A stretch of DNA of 64,000 nt from Stramonita haemastoma. Taxonomy: Eukaryota > Mollusca > Gastropoda > Neogastropoda > Muricidae. A program made the translations under genes and the position numbers. Below the pieces are notes generated by a model that saw nothing but the letters and a program-made list of their open reading frames with translations, did not search any database and was not told the DNA's origin. This document shows, piece by piece, positions 23,765 through 60,309 of this stretch (positions within the stretch are counted from its first letter, which is position 1; each line of letters starts with the position of its first letter). Location of the stretch: contig CM060326.1 of assembly GCA_030674155.1 (NCBI GenBank), forward strand, positions 43,639,687 to 43,703,686. Direction: 5' to 3'.

Positions 23765-24440
23765 CACCAATTTCATGAACCTCTCTGAATCCACCAGACA
23801 CAACCTTATTTATAAATCTCCCTGCATCCACACAGGCAAAAAAAACTGTCATGATCCTCCTTGAATCTACATGGACACACCAATAATTATTCCAAATCTC
23901 TCTGAATCCACATACACACATCGATGCCATTTATCTCTGAATACATCAATTGCCATTCATCTCTGTAATCACACATATCACCCAACATCGTCATTCATCT
24001 CTGCATCCACATACATCAATGCCATTCATCTCTCTGCATCCACATACATCAATGCCATTCATCTCTGAATCCACACATACATCAATGCCATTCATTTCTG
24101 CATCCACGACGTACATCAATGCCACTCATCTCTCTGCATCCACATAATACACACGTCAGTGCCATTCATCTCTGCATCCACATACATCAATGCCAGTCAT
24201 CTCTGAATCCACACACACACATCAATGCCATTCATCTCTGCATCCACATACACACATCAAGGTCATTCATCTCTGCATCCACGTACATCAATGCCACTCA
24301 TCTCTCTAAATCCACATAATACACAACATCAATGCCACTCATCTCTCTAAATCCACATACACACATCAGTGCCATCCATCTCTGCATCCACATGCACAAA
24401 TTGCATTTAACTCTGAAAGCACACGGACACATATCAATTC
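23510..24440 (+). repeat. minisatellite region between PAN3 and GSTCD
   Basis: About twenty ~31-bp units of CATCCACATACATCAATGCC plus ATTCATCTCTG, with (CA)n tracts at its left end. It lies just downstream of the GSTCD stop and may belong to its 3' UTR. Confidence 0.85.
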
Positions 24441-24484
24441 CACAGATGTCAGTCAGCTGCTCTCACCATGCCTTGCTCCACAGC

Positions 24485-40478
<15,994 letters not shown>

Positions 40479-40499
40479 CTGCAACACATCATCTCCCAC

Positions 40500-40830
40500 T
40501 CATCATCATCATCAAACATTCTATATATTCCATCACATCACCCTCATCCAACACATCATCATCACCATACAACACATCATCACACAATACATCATCATCA
40601 TACATACATGTACATGTATATTGTATTTAAACATACATACAGACATTCACATGTATACATGTATATAAACGGAAGAAAAAAACATATTATACATTACATA
40701 TACATGCATACACATGATACAGTCATGTCATATACATTACATGTACATGATACATGTATACATGTACATGTATCATGTATGTATTACATACCTGTATATA
40801 ACTACATTACAATGATTACATTACATGCAT
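40500..40830. repeat. CATCAT and ACATGTAT simple-sequence region
   Basis: CATCAT trinucleotides and palindromic ACATGTACATG stretches upstream of the first GSTCD coding exon. Similar ATCACATC repeats occupy 41330-41500 and a (GAG)n/(ATC)n pair 41571-41640. Confidence 0.85.
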
Positions 40831-40927
40831 CAATGTGTATATACATTACCATATCCATCACGCAAACAGCATTCTCATCATCATTATTGTTTTCATCAGA
40901 TGGTATCATCACCACAAACACCACATC

Positions 40928-41240
40928 AAAGAGGATGGCAGGATGATTAAGATATTCACCCCCCGACAAGTAAACCATGAGGTTCTGGGTTTCAATTCCC
41001 AGACTTGCCCTTACTTCCCAGTTTTACAAAAAATTCAAACTAAATATCAAAGTTCTTGAAATGAGACTATAAACTGAGGCGCCATGTGCTGATGCATGCA
41101 GAACATCTTGCGTAAAACGTAAAACACATTCTGCCTTTCACCTCAGAAGAGTTGGCCATTGTGTGTCGTGGCGATGACAAAAAAAGTACACACGTACCAA
41201 AATGTCGTGTTTAACACCATACCCAAATTCTGGTGTGGGT
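40928..41240 (+). mobile_element. SINE-like repeat (family B head and body)
   Basis: Has the head GACAAGTAAACCATGAGG with GGTTTCAATTCCC and the body ACTATAAACTGAGGCGCC, diverged from the 43-kb copy. It lies upstream of the first GSTCD coding exon. Confidence 0.7.
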
Positions 41241-41914
41241 TCATAAATGGTGGGAAAAAATGGTCCCACATCACCATCAGTTACTGAACCTTTGAGCTCT
41301 AGCCAAAAAGGGAAAAAAGAAAAGAAAGACACCACATCATCATCACACATCACATGCCGTCATCACAATCACATCATCATCAGACAACACACATCATCCA
41401 GACATCACATCATCAGACATCACATCATATCACATCAACATACATCACATCATAATGAATACATTACATTTTCACAATTCACATCATCATCAGCTGACAA
41501 AGTGCCCTGCATGTAATTTGTAAATGGTCACCTCCATAATCAGTGCTATCAACACTCATGATGATAGATGATGATGAGGAGGAGGAGGAGGAGGAGGAGG
41601 ATCATATCACATCATCATCATCATCATCATCATCAACAAGAATAAAATTATTAAAAATGGTCACTGCCACAGGCTAGTTTATGTCATCAATGTTAAATCT
41701 CACCAATCAGCAGAGCACTTCTGATCTGGCTAAAGTTTTCTCTGGATTTTTTTCAGTAGCAGCCGGTTTTCGGGGGAAACATAGGGCCTATGTTACAGAT
41801 ACTGAGCACTGCAAACTGTTGTGTATGAAACCAAGGAACTTCACTCCACGTGCACTAGCCTACTCCAGGAAGTTGTCATACGTGGATGATTATACACACA
41901 GGAGAGGCGACTTC

Positions 41915-42230
41915 TTCGGGGGAACTATACAGAACTAGTATCTTCACCTTCACCTAGCCTATCCCGTAGTCTATGCTAGGCTACACGATTTTTTTTAAAT
42001 GCAGAGACGAAAAGAGTCTTTTGGCATTCACTTAAAAAATCAATGCAGATAATTATATATGTGCAGTATAAAAATCATTTAGAATAGAGGTTTAAAAATT
42101 AGAAAAGAGGTGAACCCGGTGGATGATTCTTAAAACAAAAACAACAACAACAACATCAAAAACAACAAAAACATCAAATCGGGGAACTATACAGAAATAG
42201 TATCTTCACCTTCACCTATCCCGTAGTCTC
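41915..42230. repeat. ~50-bp direct repeat near the presumed GSTCD 5' end
   Basis: GGGGAACTATACAGAACTAG plus TATCTTCACCTTCACC and ATCCCGTAGTCT at 41918-41973 recurs at 42181-42230 with few changes. The region could hold the GSTCD promoter, but this is not shown. Confidence 0.7.
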
Positions 42231-42719
42231 GTAAACGTTTCGGGTACCACTATAGATTTTGCAACCAGCTACCTTCATTCCTCGCGGATTTTAGCGTCTT
42301 AAGCACCCCAACAGAAGGAGAATCACATGGATCTCACCACTAGATGAAAGTCGCCAACAAATTGGTTATAATATGCTGATTGACATGACTAATTTAGCAA
42401 ACAGTCATCAATGCCGGAACAAGACCAGAGACAGACAGTGACTGGGGATCACTTGCTTGTGTCCATAAAATAAATCAAACAGAAACAAACATCTGGACCC
42501 AGCAAAGATAACAATATGGGCAAGCTGCGTAACACTAAAGCCAAAAGTACATATAGGATTAAAACAAACAATTGTGTTTATGTTGGTCTACTTCCCAAAT
42601 AATGGAATGAAAATTAGGATCCACCACTAGAGATATGGAATGATATGAAGAAAGTGTTCACAGAGGCTACCCAAAATAACTGTGGAAAGAAGGAGACGGA
42701 TCAATCAAAACCCTTCATT

Positions 42720-42960
42720 AGTGACGAAGTTCTCATGTTAGCCAGAGAAAGAGAAACAAAAAAGAAGACACACTCTTATGTTAGCCAGAGAAAAGAAAAA
42801 AAAAAAGAAAGCACACACTTCTTATGTTAGCCAGAGAAAAGAGGAAAACAAAAAAAAAAGAAAGCACACACTTCTTATGTTAGCCAGAGAAAGAGAAAAA
42901 AACAACAACAAAAAAACACACACTTTCATTACAGAGGAAGAGAAAAACCAACAAAAAAGG
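42720..42960 (+). repeat. ~46-bp tandem repeat
   Basis: Four units of TTATGTTAGCCAGAGAAAAG plus an A-rich stretch and CACACACTTC, followed by a CA/CGCA tract to 43000. Confidence 0.88.
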
Positions 42961-43104
42961 AGCACACACACACACACGCGCACGCACGCACGCATGCATG
43001 CATGCAAGTCCGCGCATTGAGCCCCGTGGAATGGTCATATCAACATTTTTTAGTGTCGGTTGTGTGCCGCTTACTCTCGTAAATATAGGTCTTACTAATA
43101 AAAT

Positions 43105-43668
43105 GAAGGTGGCAGAATGCCAACAAGTAAACACTGAGGTTCTAGGTTTGATTCCCAGCCTCGCCCTTTCTTCCCACTTCGACGAAAAAAATCGAACTAA
43201 ATGTAAAAGTCATTCGGATGAAACTATAAACCGAGGCCCCGTGTGGGAACGCGCGCAGAACATCTTGCCACACGTTAAAACCCGGTTCTGCCTTTCGGAA
43301 GAGCAGGCCATTGTGTGCAGGTAGGAGCGGATGACAAAATTATAAAATTTAAAAATCCAGCATGCACACAGGTGTTGTGTTTAGACACCATCCCTGATGC
43401 AAAATCGGGTAGTTGTAGTCCCCAGGGCAGCTCGGGGTTGTAAATGGCAACCTTCTGGCAGCTCCTGCGATGGTACTGGAACCATTCGTATAGGTGATTG
43501 CCTTTCCAATGGACTATTCCAGTGGCATGGAGAGGGGGGGGGGGGGGGGGGTCTGCTGCATGGGTAACAGCTTGCCCTCCATACTTACCCAGGCTTTGCG
43601 CTCTAAAGACTAGAGCGCAATTCCATAGTCTTCCGAGACTGATGGGTGCCTACTACTAATTAAAGAAA
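43105..43668 (+). mobile_element. composite SINE-like repeat (family B), near full length
   Basis: A tRNA-like head (B-box-like GGTTTGATTCCC at about 43146) is followed by a body with AAACTATAAACCGAGGCCCC. A second segment holds the AGAGCGCAA hairpin, and the tail ends TGATGGGTGCCTACTACTA. The same order, reversed, is seen at 29521-30005, so the two segments form one element of about 560 bp. A G18 run at 43534-43551 interrupts this copy. Confidence 0.8.
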
Positions 43669-43879
43669 TTTTACATGCGTAAGCATTATACCACTTACAC
43701 AATTAGTTTTTAATTTATGATAGTTTTTCATGACAAACTTGGCTATAGGGTCTAGGTCTTTTTGACAAGAAGGAACGGAGCTAGTGTACTTTTTCTTCTC
43801 GTGATTGCTTTCTGCTAAATTGGGTAGGTTATCATTTGTACATTTTCCTTGGCTGGTTTACAGTAATAGTAGCATTTTT

Positions 43880-44215
43880 TCCCACAGTAATAGAATAAGT
43901 GCTTTTGCACGGTTTTTTGTTTTGGTTAGTAGTTTACCCAAGACTGTCTTACAGGGAACGGTAAGGGGAGGGAGACGAAGAGGTAGACAGAGGAAACGAT
44001 GGGAAGACAACATCAGAGAATGGGCAGGCCTTGGGTGGAGCGATCTGCTACGGAGGGCAGGAGGACCGTGGGGAGTGCAGGAAGCTGGTTGCAAAGTCTT
44101 CAGTAGTATCCCCACGATCCGCGGGACTACGGGACAGGTGAAGGTGAAGGTAAAGTTTACCCAAACAAGATACACTGGTCTGTTTTACAAGCTCTCTTGT
44201 GACTAAGAGGCCGAT
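43880..44215 (+). pseudogene. LINE 3'-end fragment
   Basis: The frame reads KTVLQGTVRGGRRRGRQRKR then WEDNIREWAGLGWSDLLRRA, clearly related to the C-terminal tail (TILQGTVEG, RRRGRQKKSW, DNIKDWT) of the LINE in the SMAD intron. Only the last part of the reverse transcriptase frame is present. Confidence 0.75.
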
Positions 44216-44284
44216 GGGTGGGAAATAACATTTGGTTTCAAAATAATTGCACAAGAAGAAAGATGCAAGAACGGCTTTGTCTTT

Positions 44285-44580
44285 CACCTGCCTAGCAAGT
44301 GGAGGGTAAGATTATGGGTACGATTCCCAGCGTTGTCTTTTCTTCCCAAAACTCAAAACCAGTCGGACCCGTGTGCTTAGGGACTTGTGCACGTTAAAAT
44401 TAAAAAAAACAACAACAAAAACCGCACGACGGTTGAAAATCGGAAAGAGGATAGAGGTACCTCACAACTTACCGCCAAAGTTGGTGGGTTCAATTCCCAA
44501 CTGTATTCTCAAAGTTGGAATGCAGGCGACCTTAATGGTGGGGAAAAAAACAGTTGCATACTAAAAAAAAAAAAATAGAG
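44285..44580 (+). mobile_element. two adjacent tRNA-like SINE fragments
   Basis: Two B-box-like sites, GGGTACGATTCCCAG (near 44315) and GGGTTCAATTCCCAA (near 44487), lie about 170 bp apart, each with CTTCCC or TCTCAAAGTTGG downstream. The second ends in GGTGGGGAAAAAAACAGTTG and a poly-A run. Confidence 0.5.
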
Positions 44581-44589
44581 AGAGAGACG

Positions 44590-46753
44590 AAGAAAAGAAA
44601 GAAAATCTCACTTCTGGTTAACCTCAGAGCTCGACCGTAGGAGCAAAAAGAAAATAAAGATAATAAATGCACACACTTGTCTCAGACGTGCGGTCATTTA
44701 TACATGTTCGCATAAGCATACACACTCATGACAGAACATTCGCACATTTCACTGTAAGTAAACACGCGTGTACATGCATAACAAAATCGAAAGTATAGCC
44801 ATGGATGGCTCCACAATTCTTTTTGTGAGCTGAGAGTGGTTGTTGGCCAAAGGTAAATAAATGGAGGGGGGGGGGGGGGGAGTATTGACCTGTGTAGCTC
44901 GATTTGATTTCAGTTAACTGAAAGTTTCTCACAGTGTGATGTGAAATATATACTTGACCCAGTAAAAGGTGGGAGATTTTTTCGTTATTTGAAGAGAAAC
45001 AGAGACTGTATGTTGCAAATAAAAATAAAATAACACTATATTGCTCTGTTTGGTGTCTTGATGTCGATTATCATAAGGCATTCATGGTTTACAACAACTA
45101 AATCCTGATTGTTGTTGCCATTAACTTTACATTTAGATCAACGCCCCAGTGGAGATTTCCTATTCAGGGACCTTCCTAAGGAAATATCTGTGGACTGAAA
45201 CTACACTCACGCTCCCTTTTTATGATGTAGGCTATGCAGCTGGTTAGTTTGATTGTATTATAGTCCCAGCAGAGCCATCCGATTTTAATCGGGACTGCAC
45301 TTTTACCAACCATCCCTCATCATGCGACTGTCATCGCGCTAAACATGGGCCAATGTGGCACAACTGGGCTGGGCCTAGGCCTGAGGCTGGTTAACATCAG
45401 GGCCACCGAAAAAGATTATACTTACGCGAGAAAATAATTGACCTAGTTATACATTTTCCAATTGTGTATGTATTCATTTTAGCGCATAAAGTTTTATTTG
45501 GTTTGTTATATATATGCATTAAAAATATTCTGCCTGTCCTGGAGTTTGATTCTAACGATCATGTTTGTATTAGAGAGAAAGCCAGGTTGAAGGGTTGCGG
45601 AAGAATTCTGTTTAAAAAAGTTAACTGGCACTACTTCCCGTCAGACAGTCGCCAGTTTCAATAGCAAAGGAATTTCTTGTGTTGGATGCAGGTAAATTTA
45701 ACGCAAACTGATCGATTGAAGTAAAGTTTTCTGCTGTTTAACTGTTGTTGTTGTTCTGTAGTTTTTTGTGACCTGTTTCACCAGCATTTTTAACTCAAGA
45801 CTTCAAGTGCTTTTGGGAAAATTCGATTTTCGCCATTTTCATTTTCACGAAACGAAAGAAAGAAAGTGAGGGTGCGAGTGTAGCGCGAAATGTTTACACA
45901 TCAGTGCCAGTTTATGATATTGGCTACAATGACTGGGCGATTCCAACTTTCCAGGCATTCATCATGCACGGACCTGATTACTGGTCTGTTGTGGCAAACA
46001 TAGGCAAAGCCTAACAGAACGGGCTGATGTGTGAAACAGATTCTCGATAGGCTTGGCCTAGGCCTCTAAAAAGAAAAAAGGTGGGGGGGCGGGGGGGGGG
46101 GGGGGGGGGGGGTAGAATCACTTCCGGTGGATTTGTCCTAATAAATTTATTTCAAATGTTAATCTGGGGTCCTACGTTGCCGTAGGCCCAACCAAACTAG
46201 GCTAGGTTAAATAGAAAGAGAAATTGTAAAGGACACTGAAGGAAAGAGGCTAAAGAAAGAGGTTTGGGGGTGAAGGGGGGGGGGGGGCTGGGGGTAGGAT
46301 GGAGGGGTCAAGATGGGTTGAGGTGGGTAGGAGGTGCACTCTAGATTACAAAATTTGCATGTAGGCCTATCTTTTGGACAGATCAACTGGCGCAAAATGT
46401 ATAAAATGAGTAGTGTGTTTTAAAGTTTCAGCTTCCATATGGTAGGCTAGGAAGAAGATCAAACAAAACAAGGGGGGAAACTGAAAAGTTATTTTCTTAC
46501 AAGTTTGGCAACAGTTTTTTTTTAAGCCATAATTTCACTGTTGAGTTTTGCCTATGGACACATTGCGATTGTGTGAATGAATACATAGAAAGTTATGCCC
46601 ATCATAGCATTGACTACCCATCATTTCTCAGCTGCACCTTCCATATCACTGTGTAGAATGTCAATAGGTGTATGATGATAGTTATATGGAATTTTAATAG
46701 CATTGAAACTTGAAAAGCAATTAAAAAAACAAAACCCTTCAAAACATTCATCA

Positions 46754-46792
<39 letters not shown>

Positions 46793-47140
46793 TATATATA
46801 TTATTATTATATATATTATATAATAAAATGTATGCATGTTATTTATTGTTTGTGTAATGTTTGTGAATGTGTGCGTGTGCTTGCTAAGTTGCTTGCATTA
46901 TTCACCTGCCATCATGTTAAGGTGTACCTGTTAACTTTTATAATGACCTTTTAATAGAAAATAATGTTCACTTTTCTGTGCCACAAATGTAATTGAATTA
47001 CAATTTACGTGTTGGGTTTGTGTGTGTATGCACATCACACATGTTCATGAGGGGAGGGGGTAGGGCACATGTGTGTGTGCCTGGTTTTTGGGGTGGGTTT
47101 ATTTTGTTTTGCTCCTCAGTTAGAGCTGCAAGGTTTACCA
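44590..47140. other. gene-poor stretch upstream of SMAD
   Basis: No gene recognised. Present are poly-G runs (G15 at 44866, G22 at 46091), an AT tract at 46757-46830 and short open frames without recognisable products. The non-coding first SMAD exon implied by the acceptor at 49248 may lie here or up to 49.2 kb. Confidence 0.4.
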
Positions 47141-47143
47141 ATG

Positions 47144-48094
47144 CAGGGTTCGCGATAACCGGTAATTGCCTGTATTTTACTGATTGTAAACAGGGAATAC
47201 CGAAAATTTTCGAAGCAGCCGGTACCGTGTACCGATTCTGTTTGCCTGTGACCGATACGCGATTAGATTTCCGTCTCAAAAAAAAGTCTGAAGTGACATT
47301 TTCTGACAGTCTGTCATGCGCCTGTACTGTGCTTACGCACCTACCCCTTCCTACCACCACCCCTTCCGACGAACATCTTTGGCGCCAGCATGATTAGCCT
47401 AGCACGAAGAACAGCAAGCTTTACTGTGAAAGAATAGAGCTTCGCGCTCTTCTCGGCATGACAGTAACTTCCAATCACAATAAGTAAATGGGGCCTAGAT
47501 TTTTTTTAATCTTTATTCTTTTAATCTTTTATATCGAGGATAATGGAATAAGCACTCCTGTGCTTTTTTACATCCAGTCCCATGTGTATGTAGTTTTGTA
47601 AATGTCATCTGTTCCCACCGGCACACGATGGCCTGCTCTTACGAAAAGCAAAAGCGGAGGGTCTTTGACTATGAATTTGCGTGTTGCTTTGAGACGAGTC
47701 GAAAACTAAATCTAAATTGAACGAAAGATCTAGATGAGCGCTAAGCATAGAAACAAGAAAGAAGAATATAAGTCTCACGAATGATGCCATGCAAAACAAC
47801 AGACTGACAGGACAGTGGCACAGGCGCTAGAAAAAAAATCCTGCGTGGCTTCGTGCCCAAGAAGCGAGTGGCAGCAGCACGGCAGTCAAAGTCTGAAAGA
47901 TTTGCGTTCAATTTAGATTTAGTTTTGCTGCCCAACAATCCCCCCCTCCCCCACCCCTCACTGAATAGTTTCGTTTTGTTCGCAGTACGTACCGGATTTT
48001 ATTTTCTGGGGACCGATTTTGGGGGAGTTGGTCAAGATATCTCTGAAATGGCAACTCGCAGTACCGGTTTTAAAAAATCCTAGCGCGAACCCTG
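47144..48094. mobile_element. candidate non-autonomous DNA transposon with terminal inverted repeats
   Basis: CAGGGTTCGCG at 47144-47154 is exactly inverted at 48084-48094. Subterminal ACCGGT/ACCGAT motifs recur at both ends. An internal perfect 22-bp inverted repeat lies at 47702-47723 and 47905-47926. Flanks share (C/T)CAATG rather than a clean duplication. CAGGG ends and repeated subterminal motifs suggest a hAT-like element, but no transposase is present. A family B SINE piece sits inside at about 47515-47655. Confidence 0.55.
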
Positions 48095-48552
48095 TCAATG
48101 GCAATGGTGAGATCTTGCACATTGCTTTTGCCAACCATTCATGATTAAGCCACTTTCTGACAAAGGGGATTAAGTCTTTAGAAACATGAATCTGGTGTGC
48201 CACTGCCAGTGTTGTTTAAAATTATCGTCATCTGTCCCAACTCTCCTGAAAGGTGTTCTGGATTTTAAGGCATGTGCAGGAATCAAAATGTTCTGTGTGC
48301 GTTCACACAAAGGACCGCAGTTTTATAGCATAACAACATTAAATTTAGGCCTGCCTCTAACTCAAGTTGGAGTATGGCTGCCTTATGGTGAGGTATTTTG
48401 AAAACAGCCTCAAACTCATACTTCTCAAGCAGTGTATCGAAATACTTATAGTCTTACAGTAGTTTCTAGGTGTGATGTCTGATGAGTGAAACAGGGCATA
48501 TTACATATATTGATATAATCCATGGGAACGGATAAGTTATAACAGTCCAATG

Positions 48553-48554
<2 letters not shown>

Positions 48555-48607
<53 letters not shown>

Positions 48608-48608
48608 A
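48555..48608. repeat. (AT)n tract
   Basis: AT dinucleotide tract upstream of SMAD. Confidence 0.95.
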
Positions 48609-49230
48609 TTTGTTACATTCATTCCAAAAACATGGAATATAAGCAAAATGAGCTTCATTCAGTTTAGAACAGGAAAAACTACAATCTGCAAGTGTAATGG
48701 TTTTTTACATTGCTGTCAATGATACATTTTGGTTGGTTTGCTTTGATTGTGTCATAGTCCCAGTGGCATTATCTGATTCAGGAACTGTACCATCAAGCAA
48801 CCAACCATCATCAACTGTCACAGTATCAGTGATAGAAAGAAAATCTCCTTTTTCAGTTTTGGCTTGACAAAGGAAGCGACCCTTGTTGGTGTGTAGTCTG
48901 CTGTGACGTTTTACACAGATGAGGGTTTTTGTGTCCAAAATATATACAAGACACATTTGTTATTGGTTTAGAAAAAATATAGACAGTGCACACACAAGAT
49001 TTATGTTCGAAAATCTAACACTTCACTTCTCATGTTGTCAACTGTGGTAAATGGGAAATCGTGAATTTAGTCTGGGACTAGTGGACTGTGGAGTATTTTG
49101 GTGTTATCAGTCATTGTACCAAAATACAATAACACAGATTAAATTTAAAGGGAGAGTATGTTCTGAATCTTATGAAGAGGTTAGGTCATTCTGAGACTCA
49201 TTGACAAAATCAGAGAGAGTGTTGTAATGA

Positions 49231-57218
<7,988 letters not shown>

Positions 57219-57277
57219 TGATGGAAGTGTGAGCCTTCGTTGCGGGCTTCTCTTCTCCCCAGGGGCTGTGTCCTGCC

Positions 57278-57278
57278 T

Positions 57279-57318
<40 letters not shown>

Positions 57319-57351
57319 AGTGTGTGTGTGTGTATGAGTGTGTGTGTGTGT

Positions 57352-57390
<39 letters not shown>
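57278..57390. repeat. (GT)n tracts in SMAD 3' UTR
   Basis: GT tracts at 57278-57390 and 57491-57553, followed by short GTGTGTGTAGTCCCTGGGCT-type repeats to about 57680. Confidence 0.95.
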
Positions 57391-57488
57391 CGTGCAGTTG
57401 TGTGGTACCAGGGATGTGTAGTGTGTGGTTCCGGGGCTCTGTGTGTGTGCTCGCACACGCCTCCTGAGGTCTTTTTATGTGTGTTTGG

Positions 57489-57555
<67 letters not shown>

Positions 57556-58014
57556 CAGTCCCTGGACTCTGTGTGTGTGAGTGTGTGTGTAGTCCCTGGG
57601 CTGTGTGTGTGTACACACGTGATCCCCAGGCTCTGTGTGCGCATGCACATGCATGAGCGTGCGGTCCCTTGGCTGCATGTGTGGTCTCTGATGTCCACCC
57701 TGGAGCAGTCGGCCAGCTGTCTTTTGCTCCACCTCAGGTACAGAGCCAGTGAGACCCATGACCGTAGAGTCTGCACATGGTGGTTCTTGTGGGTTGCTGC
57801 ATGTTTTTCAGTGTCACTGCATGCTAATTCTTCACTGTCACTGTGTAACCTTCCATGTCGCCATGTAGGCATCTGTGTCCTTGTGTAGTTTTCAATGTTA
57901 AAACACATTCTCCAGAGTTGCCATGTAGAATTCATTGTCACAGTGTTGTCTTCGTTGTTGTCACCGTGTAGTTGTCAGTGTCACCACACATTTTGTCAGC
58001 GCCGTCAGACATTC

Positions 58015-58255
58015 TTCATTGTCACCACACATTCATCAGGGTCACCACACATTCATCAGGGTCACCACACATTCATCAGGGTCACCACACATTCTTCAGG
58101 GTCACCACACATTCTTCAGGGTCACCACACATTCTTCAGGGTCACCACACATTCTTCAGGGTCACCACACATTCATCAGGGTCACCACACATTCATCAGG
58201 GTCACCACACATTCATCAGGGTCACCACACATCAGTGTCGCCACACATTCTTCAG
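58015..58255 (+). repeat. 20-bp minisatellite in SMAD 3' UTR
   Basis: Eleven almost identical units of GTCACCACACATTCATCAGG (or TTCTTCAGG). Decayed relatives extend to about 58810. Confidence 0.95.
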
Positions 58256-59699
58256 TTGTGTGTTCCCCAGCTTACCCTGGGGGTCACCCAGAATATGCAC
58301 TCTTGACTCACTCATCCCACCTAGGAATCACTGTGAGATAGTATGTACACCTGATGAGAAGTTAGCATGTATGACTATTTTCAAGTACCTTGCCATATAG
58401 GCAGCCATACTCTGACTTCAGAGCATTTTTCTCCTAAATGGAAAGTGCAGGTTGTCATGTTCAGAGCTTGTCATGGATGAAGGCAGTTGTCATGTTAAGA
58501 GCTTGTCATGGATGAAGGCAATCTCAACACAACATTTTACAACATAACAACATTTTAGTATAGGCCTTGGCACTTAACTGACATCAACAACCGACACAGC
58601 TTTTGGCCTTGGCCACAATTTCTTAGTGATATCACGCGTTTGTCAGCAACACCAAACATTCTTAGGTGACATCACTCATTTGTCAATTTCATCACACATT
58701 TGTCAGTATCACCAAATATTTCTTCATTGACATCACAGAATTGTCAGTGTCACCAAACATTCTTCATTGACATCACACATTCTTCAGTATCTTTACACAT
58801 TCTTCAATGTCACTTTACATATTTTTTTTTTTAGTACAGCCTTATCTTCTGTGAGGTTCCTGTCTTGCCGTTCCTACACAACTCGTTTTTTAATTTCTCT
58901 TCCCCCAGCCATACCCAGATTCATTATGTCGCATCCTTAGGGTCAGAAGTCCACTGGGAGCCTATCAGTTTCAGGCCACCATGGGGCCACCAGCCAAATG
59001 GACACTGCACTGCTGCTGGGTCATTTTGGTGGTGTTCGGTGGTGCTTGTTCTGAGGTGACATATACAGGACATTGCCTCCAAAGCCCTTGCTGACAACAG
59101 TGATAGTTCAGCTGCAGAGCCAGACTGAGAGAGGCGCCCACCTAGGGTGGCGTCTCAGCACAATGTCCTTCCAACAGCCTTCTCCATGAACCTCCAGCCC
59201 TGAAGGTTTTGACACAAGCTCACCACAGGCACAGAAGTGTATGGGAAAACCAAAACTGAGGTCACCATGAGACCAAAGCAGCCAGGGCCACCAAATCAGA
59301 GACAATTGTCTATTGCATGATGATTAATGAGAATAATGCACTGATGCTGCTATGGAAGTACAAGTGCTTTGAGATTGCTTGACAGGGCTGTAGTCTGTAC
59401 TTACTATTGTAGTATATGCTCAGATCAACCAAGCTCGAGACATACAGACACTTACAGTGTTGGCAGGTAATTCAAGCAACACTCATGAAATCGCTTTTAT
59501 AAAGTGGATGATTGACTGTGTGATCCAATTCTTCCAAATGAACTCGGAGCAAACTTGATCTGGGTAAGAGCCAGCCGGAGTCTGAAAAATTCCAATGCCT
59601 CTTTTGGGATTCAAACCAGCAACCTTCCAGTCTGTAACCCAAGACGCAATCATCACACATTCTTGTGTCACTAGTCTTGTCCAAAGTCACCATACATTC

Positions 59700-60030
59700 C
59701 TTTGTGTTAGGGATGATATCTAGACAACACCAGTGTGCATGCTGTATATATTGTCATTCATTCTAATTGGCACAAATGGCTGACTCTTCCGAGAGGCAGA
59801 ATTGGTTTTAATATGTGTGCAAGATGTTCTTCATGCAGTCACACATAGGACCCTCAGTTTATAGTCTCATCCGAAGGACTTTAGGGGATGTGGAGTCAGT
59901 TCTGATGTTAACCTCAAGGGAAAAAACCCCCTTGAATAGGCGCTTAGGTAGTGGCTCAACCCTGTGCTCAATCCTAGTCCATCAAATCATGATTGCAATA
60001 CTCTAACCACTAGGCAATTTCCCCTCCACT
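59700..60030 (-). mobile_element. SINE-like repeat (family B), reverse copy
   Basis: Body with CAGTTTATAGTCTCATCCGA, then a tRNA-like head whose reverse complement reads TTGCCTAGTGGTTAGAGTAT. A different SINE piece (head with GGTTTGAATCCC on the - strand) occupies about 59510-59660. A sister of that piece is at 11085-11245. Confidence 0.65.
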
Positions 60031-60309
60031 CCAAACTTTTATTTTTTATCTTTTTATTTGTTATATATTCCACGGCTAGAGCTTGCTCCAAAGTTTATCA
60101 ATGGTGAGATTTTGCATATGCAATTGTTTTTGTCCACCATGAACGTAACCGCATTCTGAGGAGACGAAACTTTCATTCAACAGGTATCATTTAAATATGC
60201 ATGCCAAAACAAGTAACTCGCAATTGAAAATATGACCTCGTTTCTTTGTTTTTTTCTCCGTTGATTTGCCAGTGGCATGGTATACAATGGAATTACACCA
60301 GGGGTAAGA

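Noticed and set aside
41681..41938. An 85-codon + strand frame upstream of GSTCD
   Set aside because: No recognisable family, its end is part of a direct repeat, and no splice or start context supports it.
48705..48956. A - strand frame with GRFLCQAKTEKGDFLSITDT that loosely recalls the end of an Ig domain
   Set aside because: Too short and without a second cysteine strand. Part of the segment resembles 45245-45330, so it is more likely a dispersed repeat.
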